This document shows, piece by piece, positions 37,361 to 47,558 of a stretch of DNA of 64,000 bases. The translations under genes were made by a program, and so were the position numbers. Origin of the DNA: Phoronis australis (Eukaryota > Phoronida > Phoronidae). The stretch spans positions 186,784-250,783 of the forward strand of contig NMRA01000266.1 of NCBI GenBank assembly GCA_002633005.1. Direction: 5' to 3'. The notes under the pieces were generated by a model, which was given only the letters and a program-made list of their open reading frames with translations, was not told where the DNA came from and made no database searches. Positions within the stretch are counted from its first letter, which is position 1, and each line of letters starts with the position of its first letter.

Positions 37361-37507
37361 AACTGTTGGTATCGTGAATACTTTTGGCTCTCGACCACGC
37401 AACAGCCGACCATGATTAGCAGACGACGTACTTGCAGAAAGTAACACTTGCTAATTTGGCCAGGTGTCTCTAATGAATAATGACGTCACGGATCATCGGT
37501 AAGATAG

Positions 37508-37625
37508 GCGTGTGTTCAGTAACGCTAGGACCTACGCTTGCGCATAGCTAAAATCTAGCCAAAGTCGCGTGTTCTCATTTAAAATACACGACATTATATC
37601 GCGTAGCGTTACTGAATGTTAGGCA
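37508..37625. mobile_element. MITE family 1, copy 2 (internally deleted)
   Basis: GTTCAGTAACGCTAGGACCT at the left and GTAGCGTTACTGAA at the right, with the TTAAAATACACG core. It lacks the AAGTCTTGCTTTTTAA block found in the 15.3 and 39.6 kb copies. Confidence 0.75.
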
Positions 37626-37710
37626 GGTTTCGTCCATTGAAAATGTGTCGATGTGGTGGTCCATGTACTATCGCCTATGCTTACATAGACAAAAGATGGC
37701 GACCACAGCA

Positions 37711-38712
37711 GAAATTGGTGTGCGTGGATGGTATTTGAATCATGGGATAGTTTTTTTCCGTAGTGGATATTTCTCGTTGCAAATGCCTTATAAGTGTTTT
37801 GGCCGGCTTACGGAATGCTTCCTAGAAGTTCATTACAGGAACGAATTTAAATCCATGCGTCTATATCATGACCTTATGGATAAATTTGTGCCTTCAGCCA
37901 AATATCTACAAAGGTGAAAGGATGACGAGACTGCTTTTGGATTACGGGATAGAACCTCTCGTTTCCATGGATAATTCTCCTCGTAAAAGCCTTTGATCCT
38001 AGTGCTTTTAAATTACAAATCGCTTCCCAGAATTTCCGTACAAGAGCGAATAAAATCCACTCGCTTATACTCAAAACATTGTGGTTTAGAAAAAAATGCT
38101 TTTCGCTTTACGGTCACGGCGACAGGTCTGACATTCTGCCAAAAAGGGCTGATTAAAGCTCAGCAAAAGCAGTTGACAACACTTAAGCACTTTATTCAGA
38201 TGCTACAATAGCAATCACAGTGCTGGTTCTATGGTAATAAAACTTTATGGTAATTCGGCNGAAATTGGTGTGCGTAGATGGTATTTGAATCATGGGATAG
38301 TTTTTTCCGTAGTGGATATTTCTCGTTGCAAATGCCTTATAAGTGTTTTGGCCGGCTTACGGAATGCTTCCCAGAAGTTCATTACAGGAACGAATTTAAA
38401 TCCATGCGTCTATATCATGACCTTATGGATAAATTTGTGCCTTCAGCCAAATATCTACATAGGTGAAAGGATGACGAGACTGCTTTTGGATTACGGGATA
38501 GAACCTCTTGTTTCCGTGGATAATTCTCCTCGCAAAAGCCTTTGATCCTAGTGCTTTTAAATTACAAATCGCTTCCCAGAATTTCCGTACAAGAGCGAAT
38601 AAAATCCACTCGCTTATACTCAAAACATTGTGGTTTAGAAAAAAATGCTTTTCGCTTTACGGTCACGGCGACAGGTCTGACATTCTGCCAAAAAGGGCTG
38701 ATTAAAGCTCAG
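37711..38712. repeat. 452-bp block in two copies around an N (likely haplotypes)
   Basis: 37711-38162 and 38261-38712 are nearly identical. The second begins directly after the N at 38260. The 98-bp spacer (38163-38259) is itself related to 39164-39232 and 39247-39353 (GCAATCACAGTGCTGGTTCT phrase), so local assembly order is doubtful. I see no real gene in the repeated frames. Confidence 0.8.
38260..38260. other. single-N assembly join
   Basis: Sits at the start of the second copy of the 452-bp block. The sequence before it (GGTAATTCGGC) continues at 39209-39220 into CACACTTAGAGAC, which suggests the true continuation is there. Confidence 0.85.
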
Positions 38713-39163
38713 TAAAAATATGCGTGTAAGAAATAAGTATGTAAAATGTGGTTGTCGCCATTATACCAATCTGACATTAATTCCGTCACACGACCGTATG
38801 TTTTAGTCAAACTTACATGTACATGTAGCATAGCAAAAATGGCATCAACACATCATAAGTAAATTTCGTTTAGTACCGATATGCAAGGGTAAACATCTTG
38901 AGCGTAAAAGTTCATTCATGAAAGTTACGAAAATTCTAAACATCTTAACAATAGTTTGAAATTTTGTATTAACTCGCCCATGTTTTGATGTTTGGCTTAA
39001 GCTATGAAAAGCCCAGTCATTCTCCGTTTCAACGATACCACAATCCTTCAATAAATGTTTATTGTGTTAAGTGACTTAGCTGTCAAAGAGGGCTTGGTCT
39101 CACAGTGATTGTTGAAAATTCAGTTGGAGCTAAGTGTATTAAGGTTTCAGCATTCAGGTTTAT

Positions 39164-39353
39164 CAATAGCAATCACAGTGCTGGTTCTATGGTAATAAAA
39201 CTTTATGGTAATTCGGCCACACTTAGAGACTTTACAGTGCTGGACAATTTGACAACACTTAAGCACTTTATTCAGATGCTTCAATAGCAATCACAGTGCT
39301 GTTTCTATGGTAATAAAACATTATGGTAGTTTGGCCACACTTAGAGACTTTAC
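39164..39353. repeat. two tandem copies of a GCAATCACAGTGCTG unit
   Basis: Units starting at about 39166 and 39287 share GCAATCACAGTGCTG, TTCTATGGTAATAAAAC and GGCCACACTTAGAGACTTTAC. A third partial copy is at 38210-38259. Confidence 0.75.
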
Positions 39354-39411
39354 TAAATGAATTTACTGATAGTAGTGATAGCCTGACTGATAGGTAACAG
39401 TGATAGTCTTC

Positions 39412-39860
39412 TCAGTTTCCCGTTGACGAACCATTCGCAGTCACTGCAGGAACACACCTTCCCTGCATGCTGTTTATTTGCCTGGTGACGCGGTGCTGTG
39501 CGATGGCATTTCTTTCCTGAGTCAGTAGCAGTCTTAAATTAGCCACAGTTGTTGAGTTGGTCAGTCGAGCAAACACATCCCATCCGAGTTGGTCCCATTT
39601 GTGTTCGATAGGGCTCAAATCTAGCCTGCGTTCAGTTCCGCTTGACCTACACTAGGACCTATCTAACATCTAGCCAAAGTCACGTGATCTCATTCAAAAT
39701 ACACGGCAATAGCTCACGTCATGTCGTGAAGTCTTGCTTTTTAAGGAAGCCCTAGCGTTACTGAACGGGAGGCTGGGCTGCATGGGGGATATTCCATTCC
39801 CTGTACATTTGAACAAAACTGCAAACTGGGCACTCCAAACACAATTCTAATAACTGCGAT
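39412..39860 (-). pseudogene. Tc1/mariner-type transposase relic, C-terminus
   Basis: The minus-strand frame from about 39621 to 39412 contains DLSPIEHKWDQLG, the hallmark around the last catalytic residue of Tc1-like DDE transposases, followed by 55 residues typical of their C-terminus (ending with a stop at 39412). Immediately upstream, the coding sequence is broken by a MITE family 1 insertion (39622-39775). Beyond it, about 39779-39830 may continue the transposase (REWNIPHAA). The N-terminal DNA-binding part is not seen. Confidence 0.7.
39622..39775. mobile_element. MITE family 1, copy 3, inserted in Tc1 relic
   Basis: CTGCGTTCAGTTCCGCTTGACC at the left and CCCTAGCGTTACTGAACGGGAGGC at the right, with AAAATACACGGCAAT and AAGTCTTGCTTTTTAA inside. 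It splits the transposase relic, so it moved after the Tc1 element arrived. Confidence 0.8.
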
Positions 39861-40180
39861 TCACACTGAGCCTGCTAACAGCAGGCGTTCCATGCTCCCA
39901 AGTTTGCACATCACAGGTGGCACATCTGCGTGGCAGAAACAGGGGCATTTGAAACATTCACTTTGAGACCAAGCTTTCTTTGAAAAAAATGTGTGCTATT
40001 TCATGTTGAAAAGGGACATGGCTGAGCATTCCATTGGCATTCAGCATGTTTTAAATGAACCAAAAGTAATGGAAACTCGGACGAGTAAACACAAATTTCC
40101 AAACTTTTGTTGAGATGTTTATTTTTGAAAGCCCTTCAGTGAATTGGGAAACTAACGACCCAAATGACGATGCTCATTAT

Positions 40181-40216
40181 CAACGTTTCGATTTAATAGC
40201 TTAAATCATCATCAGG
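40181..40216 (-). ncRNA. hammerhead-ribozyme-like motif 2
   Basis: The minus strand reads CTGATGA (40215-40209), T, a perfect 7-bp stem GATTTAA/TTAAATC around a GCTA loop, then GAAACGTTG. The same layout as 3634-3670, including the extra T, shows two members of one family. Penelope-like elements are the likely source. Confidence 0.5.
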
Positions 40217-40720
40217 TATGATTCGTGTGTTAATAGATTATTACTCAACCAAATCAATGACAGTACTGTCCGTTGATTACGAACATGAGCGGGATAAAGT
40301 TTACATCTTCCTACCCTATACATGTGCATCTTTGGCCTTCAATAGAAATCTCATTATGTGATTGAAGTTAGCGCATTGTGCTGTGAGTTCTGTGAATACT
40401 ATTTTCTTTATGAATGGCCGAGTGCGCTCAGGTCGCCTAGAACAAGCCCGGCTTATACGGCATGTTCAGGCACTCTTGCGAATATTGTCACATTGGTCAG
40501 ATGTGTTCTAGTCACTGCGCGAGTCTCAAGACATCATTAAGGTAACATTTACTGTCATTTGCCGTTTTGCTTGCAATTTGTCGTTAAAGCGTTCTACCTT
40601 GCGAATTATGTGTGCGTGAACTGTTACTGAATATTATGCGTTCTCCAGTTCCACGGACGGACGGCCTGACACACATGTCATATGTAATGCGTTGCGAAAT
40701 AAAGCGTCCCGTGTAACATG

Positions 40721-40813
40721 TTATTTGACTCGCGTGCAGCTACACATTATGTTATTTGACTCGCGTGCAGCTTCACATTATGTTATTTGACTCACGTGCA
40801 GCTACACATTATG
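40721..40813. repeat. 31-bp minisatellite, three units
   Basis: The unit TTATTTGACTCGCGTGCAGC plus TACACATTATG starts at 40721, 40752 and 40783, with only one or two substitutions between units. Confidence 0.9.
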
Positions 40814-40904
40814 TTATTGAATGTATCAATTCCACCATTTTGCTTAATTGCTGTTTTAGACCTTGTCGAAGACTCATTAAAATCTCAAACTCAAAGTTCC
40901 TTTG

Positions 40905-41215
40905 AAAACTAGGAAAAATAATGTTGTCTATAAGATCAATTACAAGGACTGTAATAATTTTTACGTTGGTATGACAAGGCGGATACTTAAGGACAGAATA
41001 AGCGAGCATTCCAAAGATGGCAACACTGCCTTATTTGAATGACTCGACAAAATCAAACCACTGTATTTCTTTTGACCATATACAAATTCTAGACCACAAC
41101 GTGAATGTGGACTAGCCTTACACATCACTAAACCTACATGTTGGGTACAGCTTCAATATGAACATAGGGTCGTTGAACCTTCAGCTGCGTTAGTTGATAG
41201 TTGAGTTCGATTCAC
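40905..41215 (+). pseudogene. Penelope-like element GIY-YIG endonuclease relic
   Basis: The plus strand encodes NVVYKINYKDCNNFYVGMTR followed by RILKDRISEH, which fits the GIY-YIG endonuclease of Penelope-like retroelements: a Tyr-Lys-Ile start, a Cys-containing turn, YVG, then an Arg-rich helix and EH. A stop (TGA at about 41040) and a frameshift follow. The next segment (ISFDHIQILDHNVNVD) in another frame matches the usual C-terminal tail. The 422-bp gap begins right after. The ribozyme-like motif at 40.2 kb is on the opposite strand, so it may belong to another copy. Confidence 0.65.
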
Positions 41216-41218
41216 TGA

Positions 41219-41640
41219 NNNNNNNNNNNNNNNNNNNNNNNNNNNNNNNNNNNNNNNNNNNNNNNNNNNNNNNNNNNNNNNNNNNNNNNNNNNNNNNNNN
41301 NNNNNNNNNNNNNNNNNNNNNNNNNNNNNNNNNNNNNNNNNNNNNNNNNNNNNNNNNNNNNNNNNNNNNNNNNNNNNNNNNNNNNNNNNNNNNNNNNNNN
41401 NNNNNNNNNNNNNNNNNNNNNNNNNNNNNNNNNNNNNNNNNNNNNNNNNNNNNNNNNNNNNNNNNNNNNNNNNNNNNNNNNNNNNNNNNNNNNNNNNNNN
41501 NNNNNNNNNNNNNNNNNNNNNNNNNNNNNNNNNNNNNNNNNNNNNNNNNNNNNNNNNNNNNNNNNNNNNNNNNNNNNNNNNNNNNNNNNNNNNNNNNNNN
41601 NNNNNNNNNNNNNNNNNNNNNNNNNNNNNNNNNNNNNNNN
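41219..41640. other. assembly gap, 422 N
   Basis: Run of N. Reading frames crossing it are artefacts. Confidence 1.
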
Positions 41641-41732
41641 AGACTGTTTTAAACACAACTACTTTTGCTAGGAGGTGGTTGCACAGATTATAAAGCGGGA
41701 AATATGCATTATGGCAAGAAGCTGGTTCGTGC

Positions 41733-41871
41733 AGGGTTTTGAGTAAGGGGGGCAGGGCAGAGTATTTGCCATGATTTTGCCTGTCAGACATTACCCCCCC
41801 CTCCCGATTTTCCAAATGCAATCTGGAGAATTCAACGGATCATGACCCCCCCCCTCTTACCCCCCTCCCCC
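41733..41871. repeat. C-rich MITE-like fragment, possible G-quadruplex strand
   Basis: GGGGGGCAGGGCAGAGTATT followed by several runs of 5-10 C (41794-41871). It resembles the C-rich right part of MITE family 2. The minus strand has four or more G-runs of at least five bases within 35 bp. Confidence 0.45.
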
Positions 41872-44800
41872 GTGTTACACGTACATGTAGCATCGTTGGA
41901 ATGCCCATGGCCAATGCTTACCGTCAACGTCCTGGGTATATCTGCGCTGCACGAGCGACACCAGGTGTAAGATAACTAAAACAGAAGGTCGATTTCAGTC
42001 GATTTCAGTTTGAAACACAATTTTTGACACCAGACAAAAAATTCCATACTATGTAGTATGTGTGAAGAGTTAACACGAGGAAGTTAGTCTTGGTACAAAA
42101 TGGACAAATGCGTAACATTGGGTCCATCAGGGAAACAATGAGCAAAACATAACCTCTGACATAAAAATATTTTCATAAAAGCAGGTCCGGATAACGAGGG
42201 TTTATAACATTTACTTCGTAAGCCAACACTAGCGCGTGTAATTCTACTGGTATGTAGTTATCTCCCGTGGTATTCTTTGGGGGTATTTTTTGATAGAATA
42301 GCATGGCGTTATCTTGTAATGACGGGCATCAAAAGCAGTAACAATGGAACATTTCTGCTTTCGATAACTGGACTTCATTCCTAGCAATAACAGAGCGCAA
42401 ACTCGAAATGTCGACAATTTCCTCGGCATGCTGTTTGGCAGTTCACGGTAAGTCGTCTACTCGTGGTGGGGTCAGTCTCGCCATCTGGTGACCGGACAGT
42501 ACTACGATTCGGCTCCCTCCCCTCTCCGTGTTCTGGCGCTTTGAATTACTTTTCTATTGTTTGTCCATTGTCAGTCTCTCGTGGACTAAACCCTGCATCG
42601 CGCCCGAAAATACCCTCTTCCCGGAGTAAAACTCTATTACAAGTACGTGCTACAGAAAAATCCCTTACAGTCTACTGTATTCCGTTCCTATGCAACTAAA
42701 TTTGTGGGCTTTGAGTCCCATCAAATGGAATGTCAGCTATTAACATTTTTTTCGATGGAAATTCTATATTGTCATGCATTATGAAACCTTAACCACCGGT
42801 AACCATGTCAGCATGCTCATTTAGTTATTAAGTTTTAGTGGCGTCAGTTTCTACCAGTTTTTATGTCCTCATTTATATGCCGGTTGCTCTAAAGCGGTAC
42901 TGTGTAATTGCTAATAAAGACAACTTGTACTACGGCTAGCGGAAATAATGCCAGCTGTTGTAATAAAAAATAGCATAAACGTCTTGTTATGCCGAGCTTT
43001 GACATGCGATTTTGAAGGCTTTTAAAAACCTTTTAGTAATGTTTCGACGTACAAAAGCTAGCATGCTCCATTAAAAGAAACGACTGCGTGTATTTCCTAC
43101 CGCAGTATGTCTGTATTCATCTGCAAAACCAAAATACATACCGACGTACTTCATTGCAAAGAGTTTGATAATTCCGTGTATATGTTTAACGCCAGTGAAC
43201 TTGGCTCGTGACACTTTGTCTAAGTTAAGTTGACCAATTGTATGTTCTTACACTAGCATTTGATTACGATTGCGGAAAGTATTTTACCGCAGTCATTTAC
43301 GACGTGTTTTAAGCTAAGGATGCTGTGCTACAAAAACGCGCCAAAATTTGAGCAAAGAAAAAGCATCATTTGGCACGTGCACACGAGTCTGTTTTGCTTT
43401 TCTGACATTTCAAAGAAATGATTGAACGATCGCGAAAACTGCAAATTTTATTCCTGTTCATGCGAGTTAAAATCCAGCAGCAAAAAATCCGCAAGACAGT
43501 TCGAATTTGAGAGCGTGCCATTTTGAAGCCCACCCCAGGCAGTGGGTTTTTGCCTGAAGCAGATTACAAGCGACACATAGTGTCATACGGGCGAGTCAAC
43601 ATGCAAAGTCATGTATGTGTCAACAATATATGTCTTGAAACACCCTTTGAGTAAATTCACAAGTTTGGACTGGAATCATGCGGCAGGATTAGTTAAGTTT
43701 TGAGTGTGAGTTCAGAGTTCAGATCCCGGGGCACTTTAAGTTCCGTGAAAACGTGAACATTATAACTCACTTGGAAAACTTTGATTTTAGTGATCTATAA
43801 ATGCAAGCACGCTTGGAAAAAGTGTTATACATGTAGGTGACGAACGTTATGTGAAGTACCCAGTATCGACTGCGACAACGTCGTGAACGAATATTAGTAA
43901 CAAATACGTATTTGACAAAGGTTTCCTTGTTTCTCAAGCCCGAAAACTAGACGGCGGTTCGTCTGAGTCGTTAACAAGTACACTGTATATGTATTCGCTA
44001 TGGTCTGATGAAACAGACCGTCAAAAACATATTCAGTCCAATTTCTTTCTATATCCAGGAAAGGCAGCGGCCTTCCCCGTCGTCGTGTCTGTTGTGGCTC
44101 CGTTGCTTTTTATGTCTTAGAATCTAAGCAAATATTGCACGCACGTCATTTGACCGGAGCATCTTGCTGCAGGACGCTGTCATTGTCAAATTGCCTCGTT
44201 TTCGATCTGGTCGACGACAACGCTTGTCTTTTGTGCAATAGGCCAAATCCACGAAAGCTCTTCGAGACTGTAAGATACCTAGCTAGCTCTTGGTTCAACT
44301 GTGCAGCAACAGTAACTTGCAGTAGTCTGAAAGCACAGGTTTAATGCAGCAAACCCCATCCTTCCTGATTTATCTTGGTTTGAAGTTGTTCGCTTTCGAA
44401 GCAGTGCACAATTAATTTTAAAAGGTCCGTTTCGTGAAAAGTGTTCCTAGACTTAAATCAGAAATTTGGTCAAAATCTCCACACGACTATTTTTTAAAAT
44501 ACAAGTAAATCTCGCTTGAACAAAGATGCAAAATCTCTGAGAATATATGACCCTAAGTCACTGATGTAATGTCCATAAATTTGTTTAGACTGTGTTGCTT
44601 TCATACATGTAATTCTGAGGCTGAACTTTTATTCCGAAATTGCGAAGGGAATCGCAATCAGTTTCAAGAAAAAAATATTATACCCCCATCTCGGTATATC
44701 GGAATACAAGTTCGTCGCAATGAACAATGTACATGTACTTGGCGTTCACAGCTTACCAATACTGAGTGCAAAATGTTTGATTGTTAAGTAGCAGTTTAGG

Positions 44801-45132
44801 TTAAATTTCGGAGACCGTTATACTCTGCTGTATTGCTATTTCAAATTAGTAGCTTTCCAAAACTATTGCAAATGAAAGCTAAACAAAGTTTCTGACATAT
44901 GCCTTGCGTCGCTTTTCATAAAACGAACCCCAGGTCAAACAGACCACTTTCCAAAGACAATAAAGCGTTTTGTGGTGAGTGAATCGGGCTAATTAATGGT
45001 CTCCACGTAAAAGAGAAAAAGAAGTAGCCCTACCAGGAATCTTCTAAAATTCTAAATTCGTGGCGAAATGTTTTTTTTTAAAATCGATGCCGGTAGCTTT
45101 AAAACTATTCCAGGGACATTTGTCGAGAGAAC
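41872..45132. other. no gene recognised
   Basis: About 3.3 kb without a supported exon, repeat boundary or RNA gene. A minus-strand AATAAA (about 44627) could end the transcript of the 45133-46245 gene. Confidence 0.4.
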
Positions 45133-46245
45133 TTAGAGTTGATGGGAGGACTCTGAAGATGAAACATGATGCAGGTTAAGCATTTCGCGTCGTCTTTTCT
45201 CTGCAGTTTCTTTTTTCAGCCGATCGTTTTCTTGTATCCAATGTTCAAACTTTCTTAAACAATCCATGTGTTCAATCGTCTTGTGCCGCTCTTTCGCTCT
45301 GTCAACTTCTCTTTGCATCTCCTTGGCCCTGTGTTGGATTTTTTCCTCCTTCGTTAGGGCGAGATATAATGGAATTTCGAGCGCAACTTTGGTCTTCGGG
45401 TCGTCTGTGATCTCACGGTCGCTTACTGCGGATTGTTTGTCGGCCTTACTAGATTTGTCGATTGCTTTTTGTAGGCCTTGCATTTGATGTGTCGCCTGTT
45501 GGTTGTTTGGTGGTAGATTAATTTTATGCAGTGGGATATCGTCGTATCCAATGTTGCGTCTTATTTCAACACGTATAGGCGGTTGTCGCTTGAATTCGGG
45601 TACTCTAAACCTCGGCCGATGGGAGACATCGGGAGAACTCGCGAAGCTTTTCACCGACATCGGCTTTCGAGACATGTAGCTTCTTGTCAGAAATGCGCGA
45701 GAGAGACCTCTTTTACCGGCTTTCTCTAATTCGTTAATCTCACTTTCCTTCTTTGAACAGTCAAGGGATGTTACAAGTTCGAGAAACGTTTCCCTGTCGT
45801 GAACGTCGCTTTCCTCGTCGAACTCAGACACGTTTTCTGAACCTTGTTCATCTTCTTCTCCGCGGTCACTTCCGGTTGACGCTCCATCGGTATTGCCGTC
45901 TAGTGATGCAGATGTTGCACAACCTGGGTCCGACTTGACGTCTTCTTCACTGTCAATCGTCAACTGTGTGGATTTCTCACTGCATTTAATTTTTTCCAAC
46001 TTAATATCGAATTCGCGAGCTATGCGCATACTTGTTCTGCGCAACTTTATAAATCTCGTTCTATTTATCTGCAGCCAGTGTTGGTTCTGTTGAATTTCTG
46101 CATTGATTCCTGATATCAAGCGCTTCAAGGTGACGTCGTGAGTTTTGTTCTGGTGCTGAGCCACTCGGTATGTCCGCTTGACGCCATTGTCTTCGGCAGT
46201 TTGAACTAATTTTTTCCTCAGCAGTTCTCTTTTTGTCGTGTCCAT
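45133..46245 (-). CDS. charged coiled-coil protein, 370 residues, unrecognised
   Basis: One long frame on the minus strand. The ATG at 46245 lies three bases after a strong acceptor (TGTTTCTCGCAG/GTT ATG), so the start follows a non-coding 5' exon. The frame further upstream is intron or repeat. Residues 1-90 are basic and helical (RELLRKKL, TRFIKLRRTSMRIAREF). Residues 98-150 are acidic and Ser/Gly-rich, probably disordered. Residues 178-235 are basic with Pro (RPRFRVPEFKRQPP). Residues 296-355 are a highly charged helix likely to form a coiled coil. There is no signal peptide or membrane segment. This suggests an intracellular structural or adaptor protein, but I cannot name the family. The long open frame with biased composition makes it a convincing gene. 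Confidence 0.78.
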   Translation of the reverse strand: MDTTKRELLRKKLVQTAEDNGVKRTYRVAQHQNKTHDVTLKRLISGINAEIQQNQHWLQINRTRFIKLRRTSMRIAREFDIKLEKIKCSEKSTQLTIDSEEDVKSDPGCATSASLDGNTDGASTGSDRGEEDEQGSENVSEFDEESDVHDRETFLELVTSLDCSKKESEINELEKAGKRGLSRAFLTRSYMSRKPMSVKSFASSPDVSHRPRFRVPEFKRQPPIRVEIRRNIGYDDIPLHKINLPPNNQQATHQMQGLQKAIDKSSKADKQSAVSDREITDDPKTKVALEIPLYLALTKEEKIQHRAKEMQREVDRAKERHKTIEHMDCLRKFEHWIQENDRLKKETAEKRRREMLNLHHVSSSESSHQL

Positions 46246-46381
46246 AACCTGCGAGAAACAACACGCATGGGTGAGCGTAAAATTGAAAAGGTAATGCCAT
46301 GCAATGCCAGTGCCAAGCACGCGCGCATCTAGGGGGGTCTCGGGTGGGCTCGAACAAGTCCCCCCCCCCATTTGGCGACGA
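46246..46381. other. intron with C-rich repeat fragment
   Basis: Upstream of the splice acceptor of the coiled-coil gene. Contains GGGGGGTCTCGGGTGGGCTCG and a 9-C run, similar in style to MITE ends. Confidence 0.4.
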
Positions 46382-47556
46382 GGGCAAAAATGTCTGTCTC
46401 TGACACAAAAACTCTGAAAAATGGTAGAAAACGAGCAAGGGTCTACTAAGAGGCATTCTCCAAAATTCGATCCTCCAGTTTTAGTCTGAGTGCATGCACG
46501 CTAATTAATGACCTATCGAAGGTGATTAATTTAGCAAAAATTATACGTTTTGAAAACTATAGCGAACGGAAAGAATAACAGCCACTGGCGTAGCCGTTGG
46601 ATGACGTTAGTTCCTTGCTCAATGAACAATGTGTCCGAGTAGTACACAGTTAAGGGGAGTTATTTCACTGCAATGTACACGTCATTTTATTTTTGTGCGA
46701 GTTTAAACATTGGAGCAAAAATAACTATTTTAAAAGTTTCTGTAAACAGGACTCCCAAAAGTTATTTTAATTTAATATCAGATACATGTAATAAGGATAA
46801 ATATTGCTTATCATTTATCGAATGTATTTGCATCCTTTTAAAATGCGACCTTTTTTATATGTTCGTTTTTAAGGATTATAAATCCTGAAAAGTTCCATTC
46901 TCAAACTCCTACAGTGTCAGCTAAGAAACGTGCCTGCAGTGTACCAACGTAACGCGCCCCCGACATTTAAAGTCACGTGACTAAGTATTCTCAAAAAACT
47001 GTTTTAGAGAGATCGCCTTACGCTGTATTTTGAGAACCATTTTTTAAAATAATGGGCGGATAGACCAGTGAGTCGTGGTACTAATAACATGTAAACACTC
47101 ACTTGAAGTTGAACAGAAATGAGAGCTTCCCCAGTACAAAACGACGTCGGATCAATTATCAAAAATGTATCCACAACAGAAACACTTACAATGAAAGGAT
47201 ACTAAACCCTGTTTCGATGATTTCAATAAATCCTCGTTCTATCACCTGCTAATGCATCATTGGACCCAATCTTGAAAGACAGCAGCAGAAAACGACCAAA
47301 ACCTCACACTCCCTATGTCAAAGATTGTGGTTCTTGGTGGTTAGTATTTCTCCAGAGTAAGGTATTTCTCCACAGTTGTAGATTAGTTCGATAAAAAGGT
47401 AGTTTACGCGTGGTCATGTAGCATAATTCAAATGGAACTTTTAAATTTCTCTCCAAATTTTGTGTGTTGTCGAGGGTTATAGAGCAGGAATTGTATGGAA
47501 AGCTCGTTTTTAATAGCTGTCAATGAACCAAATGGACCAAAATCTGGTCTGGTATT
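46382..47556. repeat. 1.2 kb duplicated block, copy 1 (likely haplotype)
   Basis: Starts GGGCAAAAATGTCTGTC and ends CTGGTCTGGTATT at the NN (47557-47558). Copy 2 (47559-48814) repeats it at near-identity but holds 81 extra bases (47633-47713) bounded by GCA. Identical 71-codon frames at 46673 and 47931 are part of the block and not convincing genes. Confidence 0.85.
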
Positions 47557-47558
47557 NN
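47557..47558. other. two-N assembly join
   Basis: Lies exactly at the boundary of the two 1.2 kb copies. Confidence 0.9.

Noticed and set aside
41153-41821. Long frames of up to 222 codons
   Set aside because: They are open only because they run through the 422-base gap.
46246-46371. Upstream extension of the coiled-coil gene by 42 codons
   Set aside because: It crosses a strong splice acceptor and a C-rich repeat; the ATG right after the acceptor is the better start.
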